64,000 bases of DNA from Anabaena cylindrica PCC 7122 (lineage in GTDB: Bacteria > Cyanobacteriota > Cyanobacteriia > Cyanobacteriales > Nostocaceae). How positions within the stretch are numbered: position 1 is the first letter of the stretch; each line of letters starts with the position of its first letter. Location: contig NC_019773.1 in NCBI RefSeq assembly GCF_000317695.1, forward strand, positions 62,001 to 126,000, given 5' to 3'. Both the position numbers and the translations under genes were made by a program. Positions 50,646-61,054 of the stretch are shown here, piece by piece. The notes beneath the pieces were generated by a model. It was not told the origin of the DNA, did no database searches, and saw only the letters and a program-made list of their open reading frames with translations.

Positions 50646-51548
50646 ACTTCTCAATATCTGGGAATGTATTTCGGTGATTCACCAGTAAAGTTTAAAAGTA
50701 GTAATCCTGATTTGGTGCATTTACTACTTAGCAGCTACAGGCCACCAAATGCCGCAGTAGCGATCGCTCGTAAACAATTCACTTTCCCACTAGAATTACT
50801 AAATTCAAAACCTGCTTATTTAAACTGGAGAGAGGATAAACCACAGCAATTTCACGAAACTCTATACTTTGGTAAAACTTACCAGTTAGGAACATTGGCA
50901 GAAGGAACAGGTGGGGATTGGTCAGGGTTTAAATTGCTGGTAGATAGTTCAGTTCGAGGTGTAGATTATTTCATACCCTCATTTATTGGCCACAACTCAG
51001 TTGCACAGTATCGAAATTTAGCCGTGTGCATGGGTAAAGGCAAGTTTAGTTTTATGCTTCCGAAATCTGCGTTAGTGGAGCATGACCGGGGGTGGATTTT
51101 CATTAAATTGGAGCGGACTAATTTAGCGATCGCTCTCATCAATGCTGAGGTGGGAGAACTCGCACCCACGGAAAAGTACTCTGATAGTCTTACTCTGGCA
51201 ATTAAACCTACTGCTGATATAACGGGCTTTGCTATAGATGTGGGTGAGGGTAATTATCAAAGCTTCAAAACTTTAACAGTTGTCAATTCCAGATTAAAAG
51301 TTAAAGGGCAAAGTGCCGAGTATACCTCAATCATGAGGAATAGGGTAAAGCTTGAATATACTGGCGGAACTCCCAAGATATGGAGAAATGGGAAGCTACA
51401 CGATTTCATGGTGCATCGTGACGTTTACCGTGCAGATGTTTCTAATTTAGGGAAAGCGCCAATTTACCAGGCTTATAAATCTGGAAAGTTAGAAGTAATC
51501 GTGAATGGCATCAAATCAAGTTTCAGCGTTCTTGACACTCAGAAATAA
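50640..51548 (+). pseudogene. 3' half of the gene cut by the transposon
   Basis: 302 codons in the same frame as 9835-10647 once AGTAGT is counted once. It starts SSTSQYLGMYFGDSPVKFKS, carries on as a beta-rich C-terminal part (LYFGKTYQLGTLAEGTGGDW; GVDYFIPSFIGHNSVAQYRN) and ends SFSVLDTQK. The joined product would be about 571 residues: signal peptide, helical N-terminal half and beta-rich C-terminal half. That plan is seen in polysaccharide lyases and related hydrolases, but I cannot name the family. A TTCCCACTAGAAT element lies at 50784. Confidence 0.85.
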
Positions 51549-51867
51549 TAACCCAAGTAGCGGGTAATAAAAGCTGGATAACGTTTACTACACAGGTGAA
51601 AGGCTGCGATATCGTGCTGGTGGACAACAGATAAAGCGGCATTTTTCTTCAACTTATCATTCGCCCCACGACAGAATCTGGCTTTTGGGCTTTTTCATAA
51701 TCTCTGCTTATAATAGTAACTTTGTTTTACTCCTATACTTGTTTCTATACCCCACTCAAAGCACTCAAGGGCTGATACGAAACCAGGATGAAAATTCTGA
51801 TAGTATGGCAACACCCAAACCAAATGAAGCTGTACCCCTACTAGACAAGGGGCGACTAGAGAAATTA
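51549..51867. other. Gap after the split gene
   Basis: No convincing gene. A 29-codon rightward frame (ATG 51805, ATPKPNEAVPLLDKGRLEKL) overlaps the end of the giant leftward gene and is probably chance. Confidence 0.4.
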
Positions 51868-54800
51868 TCAAAGCACCCCAGATATTTCCAGTAATGCTTG
51901 GAAGAAAGCTTGGTTTAATTTTCCTTGGTACGATAAACGGAGAAAATAATCACTGCTACCCCCATTTCCTATAGTCTCGTAAATACCACGCTTAGAGCTT
52001 GGAGACCTAACTGCATCAGCAAGTTTTTGTAGAATTTTTTTGCGCTGTTCAGGTTTTGTTCTCTCGCTTTTACCAAGCAAAGAAAGGATTTGAGCGGAAG
52101 TATAGGCTACTTTTGCGCTATCGTCATAAAGCTTTCCAAAAAGTTGCTCAAGCATATCACCTTCTATCCGGCGTATACGTGTAAAAGTTTCTATTACTGC
52201 TAGCTCAACCTCATGTTCATCAAATAAAGCATCTTGTAGCACATTAACAGTACTTGTTGTTATTTTGTCCAGGTAACTAATTAATTTGATAGCAGCAACA
52301 CGCCCAGGCACCGGATTATGCTTTTTCACCGTTTCTGCTAATAATGGCTCTAGATTATTTTCACGAGCTAAGTTAACGAATGTTGCTGGTGATAACTCAG
52401 CATAGACTGCCACATCAACTAAAAGTACAGTAAGTTTACAAAAATATCCTTCATTGCATACACTATTAGCTAAAGTTTGCGCTAACCAAGCAACTAGCAG
52501 TTGAAATATTTCTGGTTCATTATCAATAATAACTGCATATTTTTCTGATGCATTACTAAATAAGCTTCCGCCTGTACCCAATGGAAAGGTATTTGATAAT
52601 GCAATTTTACCAAGTAGATTTTTGATATTGCCCACTTCTCCAACCAAAGCAGTAGCAGCAGAGATAGTGTATTCATCTAGTGCTTTTTCAGCAGCCTCTA
52701 TAAGATTAATATCTGGATTTTCACGCTTTTGTTGCAGTGCTATTAATGCAGATTCAATAACAGGACAAGGAGTAATTTTTGCAGAAGTATGCTCATATAT
52801 TTGCAAAGCGCGAATATCTTCCATTCCTTCAATGCTTAGATTTTTCAGCCAATAACTTGGATCTTCCGTATAATTTTGCTTATTCTCTGGTAAGAGTAGC
52901 CAACACAGTGAGTGCATCATTGCTTTGCGAACCCGGTTATTTCCAGTTTCAAAAGCACTAAGGAATGCTTTCCAGCCCTCTGATGTTAGTTCTGCAATTC
53001 CCTTCAAATTTTCTTCTGCTCCATTTACACCATCGGCATTGGTATTAACTATTTCTGCCCATTGCTCAATCAAATTTGGATCGTCATGTATAATGTCATA
53101 TTGTGTTAATATCGCCACATGAACAATATATGGTAATTCTTCTTTATAATCATTTATTGCCTGTCCAAGGGCATTCATGATTTCCTCACCAAGTTCTGAA
53201 GCCCGAAAGACTCGCTGTTCTCTTTTGACACCGATAATTCCGCCACATAGCACTAGTGTGGCACGTATGCGGGATCTATCTACTCTACTTTTAACTAGTT
53301 TTAGTAAACCCTGTATGGTTCGTGGAGTCAAGCGTCTACCTTTTTCAGACAAAAGTAATGCTGCATGGTTAACAATAAATTCATCCCAATGTTCTAACCA
53401 GCTTTCTATTACTGGAATCGCATCTGGTGTGGGGTCTTGCAGTAATGGTAAGAACTTATGAACAATCTCGTCATTTCCAATATTGAGTAATTGATCTAAA
53501 GTTGTTGCAGCAATGCGCGTTAATGTCAATCCCTTTTCTATACCTGCTTCGTATAGTTTTTCAACTTTCGCTGTATCAGGAAAATTAGCTAGTGCTAACC
53601 ACAAACCATCAACAGTAGAAATATTTTCAAAGTGGGTAAGTACATCATTCACAATTGTCCCCAACACAACAGGAGTCCACAAATCTATATCTCCTTCAGT
53701 TGCTTTTTGTAACTGGTCGTGAATCTGTAAAAGTTGTGGACTGCGTAATCTGAGTGCTTTAAATTTGCTCCAAGAGTCAGTAATATTTTGGGCAGTTCTA
53801 AAATATTCTGTCAGCAAATCAGGTTCAGAAAACAACAAAGGGTACAAAAGACTCAGAGTTTCAGATCTTTGGTATTCGTCGGTAATCAGAGATGCTGTTT
53901 GGATTGCCTCATGTAGTAATTTTTCTTGTTTTTCTTGCTGAAAATATCTTGACAAACGTGCTAACGTGCGAGTTTTATCATCTGGGTCTAAGATTGTTCG
54001 AGCAGCAGACAGCACTTCTTCTAATATATTGTTCGGTTCTTGAGTATCAAGATGCGGTATCAGGTACTCAAAAACCCGGCATTTTTGATGAGGGTCAAAA
54101 ATAGCACGCGCTACCTCTAGCGACTTTCTTCGCAAAGGTTCACCTTGTAAGGGGAAATAACGCGCCAGCCTCAGTAATGCCCTAGAGCAATAATAAGGAT
54201 TTTGGATATCATATGCCATTCTTAATATTGCATCTGGCAAGCGAGAGTTATTATTGAGTTGTGGGGCTAAAAGTTTAACAATTCTCTCGCTGTCGGAATT
54301 ATTTCGCAAATTAAGAGTTAGTATTTCTGGTAATAAATCAGTATTTTGTATTACAAGTGGAATTATTCCGCCAATAAATACAGATATTGCAGCACCAATA
54401 AAATCAGGACGTAACTTTTCTATACCTATATTTTCAATTGCACCCATTACTTCCAATGGAATATCAGATGAGTCTCTGATACGCGGAGATAAATCTTCCA
54501 CTACCCACTCAGATATATATTCATCCCAATTTAAGTTCTGTGTTTGATGAACTAGCGACAAAGAATTAATAATTAAATTAGGAGCCATAACTGTCATTTT
54601 GTCTAAAGCAACAGCAGCGTTGTAGATAATATCATCGGCAAGTCCACCTAACAATTGAATAACCCAGTATTCTGCATTTATGTAATCTTTTTGTGCCTCA
54701 GATAAATTATCTTCCCAAGGTGTATAATCTAGAGGCTTATTACAGTAAGTCAGCATTACATTAGCTAGCGTAGCCACAACGTCATTCCAGTGTAAGTCAT

Positions 54801-57800
54801 TTAATTCTGAAGATAATTTATCAAGTGCTACAATCAATTGATGCCGCTTGCTAATTTTTTCATCTTTATTTTTTGTGTGACTGGGGTCAGCTACAGGTTT
54901 TGGTAAATTAATTTCTTTGTGTATAGCACGGGTGACTGAATCTTGAAGTAAGCTTCTTAATTGAGAAAACTTCTTTAAAACTGACGAAGCAATTTCTTCG
55001 TGTGTACTAGAAGCTAAAGCTTTTTGCAACTCTGAAATAATATTTTCGCCCAATGCAGCTAAGGCGATTAGTGCATCTACTTGCAGAACTGGGTTATTAG
55101 AACCCTTCCAAATTGTCCACAATTTGGGTATGAGAGACTCAGGGGCTTCTCCTTGTCTCAGTGCAGAAAGTAAAACTTCGGTTAGGGGCGAGTCACAGTA
55201 GATAGCTTCAGCAGTAAATTCAGGAGGTTTTCTAGCTAGTCCCATCCTACCACCCATGTCAGTCTCTAAATAGACTGCTATACTGTAGCTGGGATCATCA
55301 AAAGATCCAAACTTGCCAATATAATATTCGCGATTTCGTGCAATTTCTTGCTCACGTATATAGTCTGGTTTATTAAGAAACAAAGCTAGTTCTCGATACT
55401 CACTCAATATTTCTTGAGCCTTATAGTCATAGTATCCTCCGTAGAGCGCAACGGTTAAGCGTAACCACATAGGGTTAGACTTTATACGTTCTACCAGCCT
55501 TGAGTTCTTCTGCAAAACGCTTTTTAAAGGTAGCTTATGTCTAGGAAGCTCAACCTGCTGTCTTCTTGTCCACTTTTCGTACTTATTTCTCTGCTCTTCG
55601 TAAGCTGCTTGAGCAACAGCAAAGTTGGTTTTCTGTTCCTGATATTTGGCAAAATCAGTTTCCCTTAGTATCCGCCATTCCTTTTCAGTAGGTTGAGTTG
55701 GTTCAGTCGGTTCCCTACGCTCGGTTATGGGATTAATTATTTCTTGAATACAATTATTTATTGCCCAATTCCATTTTTCACTATCATTAGGTAGTGCATC
55801 TAGCAATGCTTGGGTGATTTTATCTGTGAACCAATTATATTTGTGAATTAAAGCAGCAGCAGCAGGAGCAACATCAGGACGTGATTCTGGGGGATTTCTA
55901 AGTGCATCGCACAATACCCTTTCAATCAACTTTGTACTATTATCTTGCAGGCGTATAAAAGCATTTTCTATTTGTTTACGCAGCTTCTCAAATTGTGCTA
56001 GTTTATCGTGGTCAGCATAGGCAAATAATAATCTCTTTGCTACTTCTTCGACAATTTGTTCTGAGATATTCCCCATTTCCTCCATTGCTATTGCCATCAA
56101 TAATGGTGTACGTGGCAACAAATCACCCAAAGGATCATCCGCATCCAATAGGGCTTGCAATATTTCTTTGCATTCTCCTGATGCCCAGTTAGAACTAATA
56201 TGTCCAAGTACTAATAAAATAGGTTCTCGCCAGCGCGGGTCATCTAATCTCGATATAATCTCTTGAGCAGCAGTGTCTTTAGAACGAATTAGGTAGAGTG
56301 CTGCTAGGTACTCCTGAAAAGTTAGATGTAAGAATCCATAGAGAAATTGACCTCTTGCTGCTAGTAGACCAATATCTTCTTGTACAATTTGGATAAAATT
56401 GTCTACTTTCTCACCAATCAATTGACTTTTTGACTTGAATTTTGGCAACTCGTCCAAGTATTGAGAGATGATTGTTTTAAGTTCCTTGTATTCAATCAGA
56501 CCAGTAGCGTAATTCTGATGTATGTGAGCAGCTAGAGGTGATAATATATGAGTCAATTCTTCAGCAGTTAAACCCTGACTTGCTATTAATCCTGTCTTGT
56601 ACCAATCTCTCTGCTGACACCAATCTTCCATCAGGATTTCCATTGCTAACTGGTACAGATTAGCACGTTGCTCAGGTAAGCTACCACGCCTATGGAAAAC
56701 CATACCCAAAATAGTAACCAGTAGTGGGTTACTTGCCAATTCTCTGATTCTAGGACGATTGGGATCGTAGATGGCTACCTTTAGGGCTTTTGCTTCTTTT
56801 ATAGCTTGTTTTTCAGCAGCTTCTGATTCTGATTTATCCTTGGCTATACTTAATTGATGAATTGCCAATGTCCAGGTATCGCAGAAATGTTCAACTGCAA
56901 CTCGACTCATGGGTTCAATAGTCACTTGAGTTACATTACGTCTAATTGGTGAAGCATGATAACCAGCAATACGGCTAGTGATAATAATTTGATTACCGCC
57001 AATCTCCATTGGAGTAACTTGATTATCAATAGATAAAGTCGGCAGCATATATTGAGATTTAGGCTGACCTTTGATATCTATCCAATCCTTGATAAATTCT
57101 TCAATTTTAAGAACAATTTCTTCACGTTGACTTGTAATCTCATCCATGCCGTCAAGGATAATTACGGCTTCTCCTCTGTTGAGATAATCTTTAATCAGTT
57201 TATTTAGATTTTCGGAAGGCAGCTTTTCTCCTGCATGAGTAAGAAATTGTCCAAGCCAAGGATGATATCCCAGATATTCAACTAACATTAGGGGCTTTTT
57301 CTGATAAGCTTCCGCATAATCTGACACTCTTAGTATCACTGGCAGGCGTGGTAGTCCCAAACTAATTATCTTATCACTTTCTGTTACCTCTGGATCAACC
57401 TGAGCTAAGGGAACAATTACCTCCCCGTCGCCGTTGAGCATGGCTTGTGCCAGTTTGACAGTTAACCAACGAGCAAGAGTAGTTTTTCCACTACCTGGAT
57501 CTCCCAAAATAACTAGCCAGCGATCCTTCTGGAATGCTTCTCCCAAAGTAATACTCTCTAATTCTATGATCGGTGAAGAAGATGAGCGATCCCTTTCTTC
57601 GAGGGAAAGCATAATAGGGTGTTCTCTCAAAATTTGTCGCCGAATGTAATTCCATAGTTCTTTCTCCTCTGGAGTTATAGGTTCAAAACCCAAAATTTCT
57701 TGAACTTGCTTATCTAAGAGTTTGTTCGCCTCAATACGCTCTTTATAAGTAGTGCGATCGCCCTTCAACGCCACATAGACTTTTTCTAAGAGAACCGTTG

Positions 57801-58617
57801 GAGATTCATTCGCCTCACGCACGCCACGCAATTCTAAACGATTATGCTGTTCAATCAGCCATCGCAAATAAGCTTCAAGAAGGTTGACGTTATTTAAGTT
57901 ATTGGGAGACTCTAAGATCGGTTCACTTTGTTGATATTGCCTTTTTCTTTCAATAATAGCAATTTCAAAGTTATGCCTCTGATTTCCTAACAAGTTTGGT
58001 AAAGGAACTTGTATATCCTTCTTGATATTGTGTTCTTTGGATTTTCGTGTTAGCCATTCGTAGAGATTATTAATGCGAACTCGATTTTCTATATCGGAAA
58101 TTTCGGAAGGTGATTCAGTGAGTGCCTTATGAATATAAAAAGTTAAAAAACTAGCTTTTAGCTCATCAATTTCTTTAGTCTTCTCTAATCGCTGACTTGC
58201 AGTCATAAGAAAATAGCGGTCTGATTGCCCAGGAGTCCAGGTATCTTCCGCTGATCCTGCGCTACAACAATCTAAAATGATCAGTTTATTAAGAGCTTTA
58301 CATTCTTTATCTCTAAAAGCTTTTGTAATATAATTTATATCGATCCAATCTTGTGGATGCTGTAAATTACCATTTAGTACAAGCCGTAGCTCACCACTTG
58401 GAAGACCATGCCCTGAAAAATAAAATATAAGGGTATCTGTTTGGCTCGCCCCACTAATAAAATCATCAAATTTAGCCATCAATTCATATTTGCTTGGCTC
58501 AGACTTCCAAATTTCATAGTCGTGAGCTTCTAGACACTTACTTATTAAAAGGGCATCATTTTCACAGTACTTCAGTCCTAATGTATTTACTCCAAGTATA
58601 AATGCTTTCTTAGACAT
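51868..58617 (-). CDS. Giant caspase-NACHT-HEAT protein
   Basis: 2,249 residues. A caspase-like (peptidase C14) domain (1-230) has H70 in FYFSGHG and C118 in ILDCCSAG. A NACHT-type STAND NTPase follows with Walker A LGDPGSGKTT (371-380) and Walker B VIILDGMDEI (485-494), then a helical region with LLAARGQFLYGFLHLTFQEY. From about 730 on, the protein consists of helical HEAT-like repeats, some cysteine-poor and acidic. This plan fits immune-type proteins: the repeats sense a signal, the NTPase oligomerises, the caspase cuts targets and the cell dies. Phage defence is inferred. A small membrane-protein gene precedes it by 192 bp. Confidence 0.85.
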   Translation of the reverse strand: MSKKAFILGVNTLGLKYCENDALLISKCLEAHDYEIWKSEPSKYELMAKFDDFISGASQTDTLIFYFSGHGLPSGELRLVLNGNLQHPQDWIDINYITKAFRDKECKALNKLIILDCCSAGSAEDTWTPGQSDRYFLMTASQRLEKTKEIDELKASFLTFYIHKALTESPSEISDIENRVRINNLYEWLTRKSKEHNIKKDIQVPLPNLLGNQRHNFEIAIIERKRQYQQSEPILESPNNLNNVNLLEAYLRWLIEQHNRLELRGVREANESPTVLLEKVYVALKGDRTTYKERIEANKLLDKQVQEILGFEPITPEEKELWNYIRRQILREHPIMLSLEERDRSSSSPIIELESITLGEAFQKDRWLVILGDPGSGKTTLARWLTVKLAQAMLNGDGEVIVPLAQVDPEVTESDKIISLGLPRLPVILRVSDYAEAYQKKPLMLVEYLGYHPWLGQFLTHAGEKLPSENLNKLIKDYLNRGEAVIILDGMDEITSQREEIVLKIEEFIKDWIDIKGQPKSQYMLPTLSIDNQVTPMEIGGNQIIITSRIAGYHASPIRRNVTQVTIEPMSRVAVEHFCDTWTLAIHQLSIAKDKSESEAAEKQAIKEAKALKVAIYDPNRPRIRELASNPLLVTILGMVFHRRGSLPEQRANLYQLAMEILMEDWCQQRDWYKTGLIASQGLTAEELTHILSPLAAHIHQNYATGLIEYKELKTIISQYLDELPKFKSKSQLIGEKVDNFIQIVQEDIGLLAARGQFLYGFLHLTFQEYLAALYLIRSKDTAAQEIISRLDDPRWREPILLVLGHISSNWASGECKEILQALLDADDPLGDLLPRTPLLMAIAMEEMGNISEQIVEEVAKRLLFAYADHDKLAQFEKLRKQIENAFIRLQDNSTKLIERVLCDALRNPPESRPDVAPAAAALIHKYNWFTDKITQALLDALPNDSEKWNWAINNCIQEIINPITERREPTEPTQPTEKEWRILRETDFAKYQEQKTNFAVAQAAYEEQRNKYEKWTRRQQVELPRHKLPLKSVLQKNSRLVERIKSNPMWLRLTVALYGGYYDYKAQEILSEYRELALFLNKPDYIREQEIARNREYYIGKFGSFDDPSYSIAVYLETDMGGRMGLARKPPEFTAEAIYCDSPLTEVLLSALRQGEAPESLIPKLWTIWKGSNNPVLQVDALIALAALGENIISELQKALASSTHEEIASSVLKKFSQLRSLLQDSVTRAIHKEINLPKPVADPSHTKNKDEKISKRHQLIVALDKLSSELNDLHWNDVVATLANVMLTYCNKPLDYTPWEDNLSEAQKDYINAEYWVIQLLGGLADDIIYNAAVALDKMTVMAPNLIINSLSLVHQTQNLNWDEYISEWVVEDLSPRIRDSSDIPLEVMGAIENIGIEKLRPDFIGAAISVFIGGIIPLVIQNTDLLPEILTLNLRNNSDSERIVKLLAPQLNNNSRLPDAILRMAYDIQNPYYCSRALLRLARYFPLQGEPLRRKSLEVARAIFDPHQKCRVFEYLIPHLDTQEPNNILEEVLSAARTILDPDDKTRTLARLSRYFQQEKQEKLLHEAIQTASLITDEYQRSETLSLLYPLLFSEPDLLTEYFRTAQNITDSWSKFKALRLRSPQLLQIHDQLQKATEGDIDLWTPVVLGTIVNDVLTHFENISTVDGLWLALANFPDTAKVEKLYEAGIEKGLTLTRIAATTLDQLLNIGNDEIVHKFLPLLQDPTPDAIPVIESWLEHWDEFIVNHAALLLSEKGRRLTPRTIQGLLKLVKSRVDRSRIRATLVLCGGIIGVKREQRVFRASELGEEIMNALGQAINDYKEELPYIVHVAILTQYDIIHDDPNLIEQWAEIVNTNADGVNGAEENLKGIAELTSEGWKAFLSAFETGNNRVRKAMMHSLCWLLLPENKQNYTEDPSYWLKNLSIEGMEDIRALQIYEHTSAKITPCPVIESALIALQQKRENPDINLIEAAEKALDEYTISAATALVGEVGNIKNLLGKIALSNTFPLGTGGSLFSNASEKYAVIIDNEPEIFQLLVAWLAQTLANSVCNEGYFCKLTVLLVDVAVYAELSPATFVNLARENNLEPLLAETVKKHNPVPGRVAAIKLISYLDKITTSTVNVLQDALFDEHEVELAVIETFTRIRRIEGDMLEQLFGKLYDDSAKVAYTSAQILSLLGKSERTKPEQRKKILQKLADAVRSPSSKRGIYETIGNGGSSDYFLRLSYQGKLNQAFFQALLEISGVL

Positions 58618-58809
58618 AATATTTTCGGCTCTTGCATCCCTTTTATGGTGATTGAGGATTTATTGTAACAAAACCCTTGCCCCGCAAGGGTTATAAATAA
58701 TTATGGTACTTCCTTGAATGAAATGCTTACAGGATAAGGCTTTCAAGGATTCTGAACTAGGTTGTCCATAAAAATAACCGAAGAACCATATTTTCATTTA
58801 CTATTATCT

Positions 58810-59274
58810 TTAATCTATATCTTTTACATCAGAGCTAAATTTTATAACAACCCCATTTATGAAGCTAAACTGAAATTCAAAATTTTGGATTGTAGATTCT
58901 TTTTTGGGTTCAATTATTTGGTACTTTTTGATTTTTTCGTATTGCGGGTTACCTTCTTTATCTAAAACAAAATTCCCCTTTGCATCTTTCAATTCATGAA
59001 TTTCATAATATTCTACAAAATAAGGCTTTCTATAGTATGTATTTAACACTTGTGAAATAACAAAAGAAATAGTTGCTAATGCTGCACTACTTGCTAAAAT
59101 AATAGTGACTATATCTTTTGTTCTGGCTCCTTCTTCTGATAGATATGGTTCAATTCCATATCTAACTTCTGCATCAATGTTTTCAGTTTGTAAAATGTCG
59201 GATATATCTACATTTGATTTTACAAACTGGAGTATATCATCGTCTAATTCCAGATAAATTTTTGTTGTTGTCAT
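58810..59274 (-). CDS. Small membrane protein upstream of the caspase gene
   Basis: 154 residues. A cytoplasmic-looking N-terminus (TTTKIYLELDDDILQFVKSN), one membrane span (about 55-77, IVTIILASSAALATISFVIS) and a soluble C-terminus (about 80-154). It lies 192 bp upstream of the caspase gene on the same strand, so the two may be one unit. It could be a membrane partner or substrate, or a separate gene; nothing decides. Confidence 0.6.
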   Translation of the reverse strand: MTTTKIYLELDDDILQFVKSNVDISDILQTENIDAEVRYGIEPYLSEEGARTKDIVTIILASSAALATISFVISQVLNTYYRKPYFVEYYEIHELKDAKGNFVLDKEGNPQYEKIKKYQIIEPKKESTIQNFEFQFSFINGVVIKFSSDVKDID

Positions 59275-59935
59275 TTGTGTATGATTCCAATTTTTGATTT
59301 CAGTTTTTTTTGCACAGGTCTTGGTCGTAAGCCTTCATATAAATTTGATTAACACACCAATACCTTAGCCAGAAAAAGAAGTAGTCTAGCTTTTGCCGAA
59401 ATAGCCTAACACAAGACCATGCCTGATTATTAGGCAAAATATAAAACCCCAATCTAGACGCGCAACAAATCCACGTATACATTATACTGTTATGCTTACC
59501 GAAAATTCTAGTAGGCTCCATGAAAACACATTCTAGGTGAGTACTTAACGGGTGACAAGGTGGCTAAACAGCTTGTTTCATAAGGGAGAAAGCCTGCAAG
59601 CGAGTTAGCTTCTGTTGGGTTGTGTGAAACCGGAACTGTGTGGGAACAAGAGCTTTTGTACTACTTGCCTCTAGTAACACGCTCGCTATATTTACCCCAG
59701 GTCGCTACACATATCCATGCGGCGCGGAATATGGTTCGGACAGGTCTAGTATGGGGTTTTTTGCATAAACCCTCGAAAAGGGGGAATAGAGAAAATAGTG
59801 TTACTAGACTTGGGTTAAATGCTGAAGAATATCATCCATGTTGATAGGTGCAGAGTATTGAAACAGTAAACGAAATGCTACTTTCGTTTACTGCATCACT
59901 TTTGCGGGTATCTCGGTGGCTACCCAACACCTGAT
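59275..59935. other. Gap with probable transposase remnants
   Basis: No intact gene. A leftward frame (59300-59521) has LFRQKLDYFFFWLRYWCVNQ, and a rightward frame (about 59620-59844) has THIHAARNMVRTGLVWGFLH, vaguely like the end of a TnpB or IscB-type protein. Both look like broken mobile-element genes. The stretch 59540-59640 could be its structured RNA, but I cannot show this. Confidence 0.3.
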
Positions 59936-61054
59936 CTACAGTTCGGCATTTTTGACACCCAGCACCAATAATTTAATTTCAAAGAGCGATCGCCTCATTT
60001 TCCCCCAAGAAGAATAAGTATCAGCCTTGGTTCTGTCCAATTGAGATTGCTTTGCTAGATATGCCTCAGTGTCGTTATTACCACGAATATATCTAAGCTC
60101 GAATACTTTAAATTGATCAATAGCTCTAGCACCTACAACTTGAGATACTTGAAAATCAGTCCGGCTCTCATCAAACTTGACAAGAGCGATCGCTACTTTC
60201 TCTCTAGTAGTATCTGCAAGTTGCGCTCTGCTCCGTTGAAGTTCAGCTACTTTTATTTGTAGGTCAGAAATAGCGATCGCATTCCGATTAGCTTCAGCAT
60301 TTGCACCTTGAGAGCCTTGAAATAGTGGCACACCAATCACATTTAGTAACCCGTTCAATATTCCAGTTTTACCAGAAAATATCCCCAGTAAGTTATCTAT
60401 CAATCCGTTTCCTTGCTGGGGTTGTCCTGGTGTGGGAGTGGGGCCAAGTAAGTATTGTAAAGCAGGGGTGAGAATAGATAACCTTACAGTTTTGGCATTA
60501 CGCGTTTTCGCCTCATTTATTTTGTCATTAGCTTCTTGAATTCTGTTGTCTAATTCTTTTAGTAGAACTGAACCACCAACAGCTTTAGTTTGGAGTTGAT
60601 CCAAACAGCTTGATGTCGTTTCTAAACAGGGTAAACCGCCCCGCATTATCCGCCACATATCATCATTGAATTGATCACTTAAAAGTTTATCAATATCCGG
60701 TCGATTAAAAGGGTTTTGCTCTGTTTTAGGTACTAATTTATCAGCTTCCTCTTCTGCCTGTTCAGGGTCTATATCATCGCCCTCTGTCGGCATTGTCGGA
60801 TTTGTCGGTGTCTTCCCAGAAGGCTTACTGGCAGGAGATTCAAAGGTTTGCTCCTCTTCTGGAAAATCATCTGTCGTAGTTGTCGGAGTTCCTTTACTGG
60901 GGTTTGGCGGGGTTAATGTCGGGCTTTGTCGTGGTTGTGGGTTTTGTGCCACTGCCGTTTCTATTCTTAAGGGAAATATTAGAATCAATAGTAATAGAAG
61001 TTGTATATTTGCCGTCTTTCCCCGTCCACGGCTTAATTTTTCTAATGTAGCCAT
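59936..61054 (-). CDS. Secreted, proline-rich helical protein
   Basis: 372 residues with a signal peptide (QLLLLLILIFPLRIETAVAQ, ending near 37), then a proline/threonine-rich linker (about 40-100), then a helical domain with coiled coil (about 165-372). CLETTSSCLDQL holds two cysteines. It is the last gene of a leftward locus with an ATPase and an HlyD-like protein, and probably works in the periplasm with them. Its first 161 bp overlap the end of the previous gene in another frame. Confidence 0.65.
   Translation of the reverse strand: MATLEKLSRGRGKTANIQLLLLLILIFPLRIETAVAQNPQPRQSPTLTPPNPSKGTPTTTTDDFPEEEQTFESPASKPSGKTPTNPTMPTEGDDIDPEQAEEEADKLVPKTEQNPFNRPDIDKLLSDQFNDDMWRIMRGGLPCLETTSSCLDQLQTKAVGGSVLLKELDNRIQEANDKINEAKTRNAKTVRLSILTPALQYLLGPTPTPGQPQQGNGLIDNLLGIFSGKTGILNGLLNVIGVPLFQGSQGANAEANRNAIAISDLQIKVAELQRSRAQLADTTREKVAIALVKFDESRTDFQVSQVVGARAIDQFKVFELRYIRGNNDTEAYLAKQSQLDRTKADTYSSWGKMRRSLFEIKLLVLGVKNAEL

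Noticed and set aside
59698..59709. CAGGTCGCTACA, identical to the last 12 bases of the transposon
   Set aside because: The match does not extend further and there is no second end or duplication, so it is probably chance or a very old relic.
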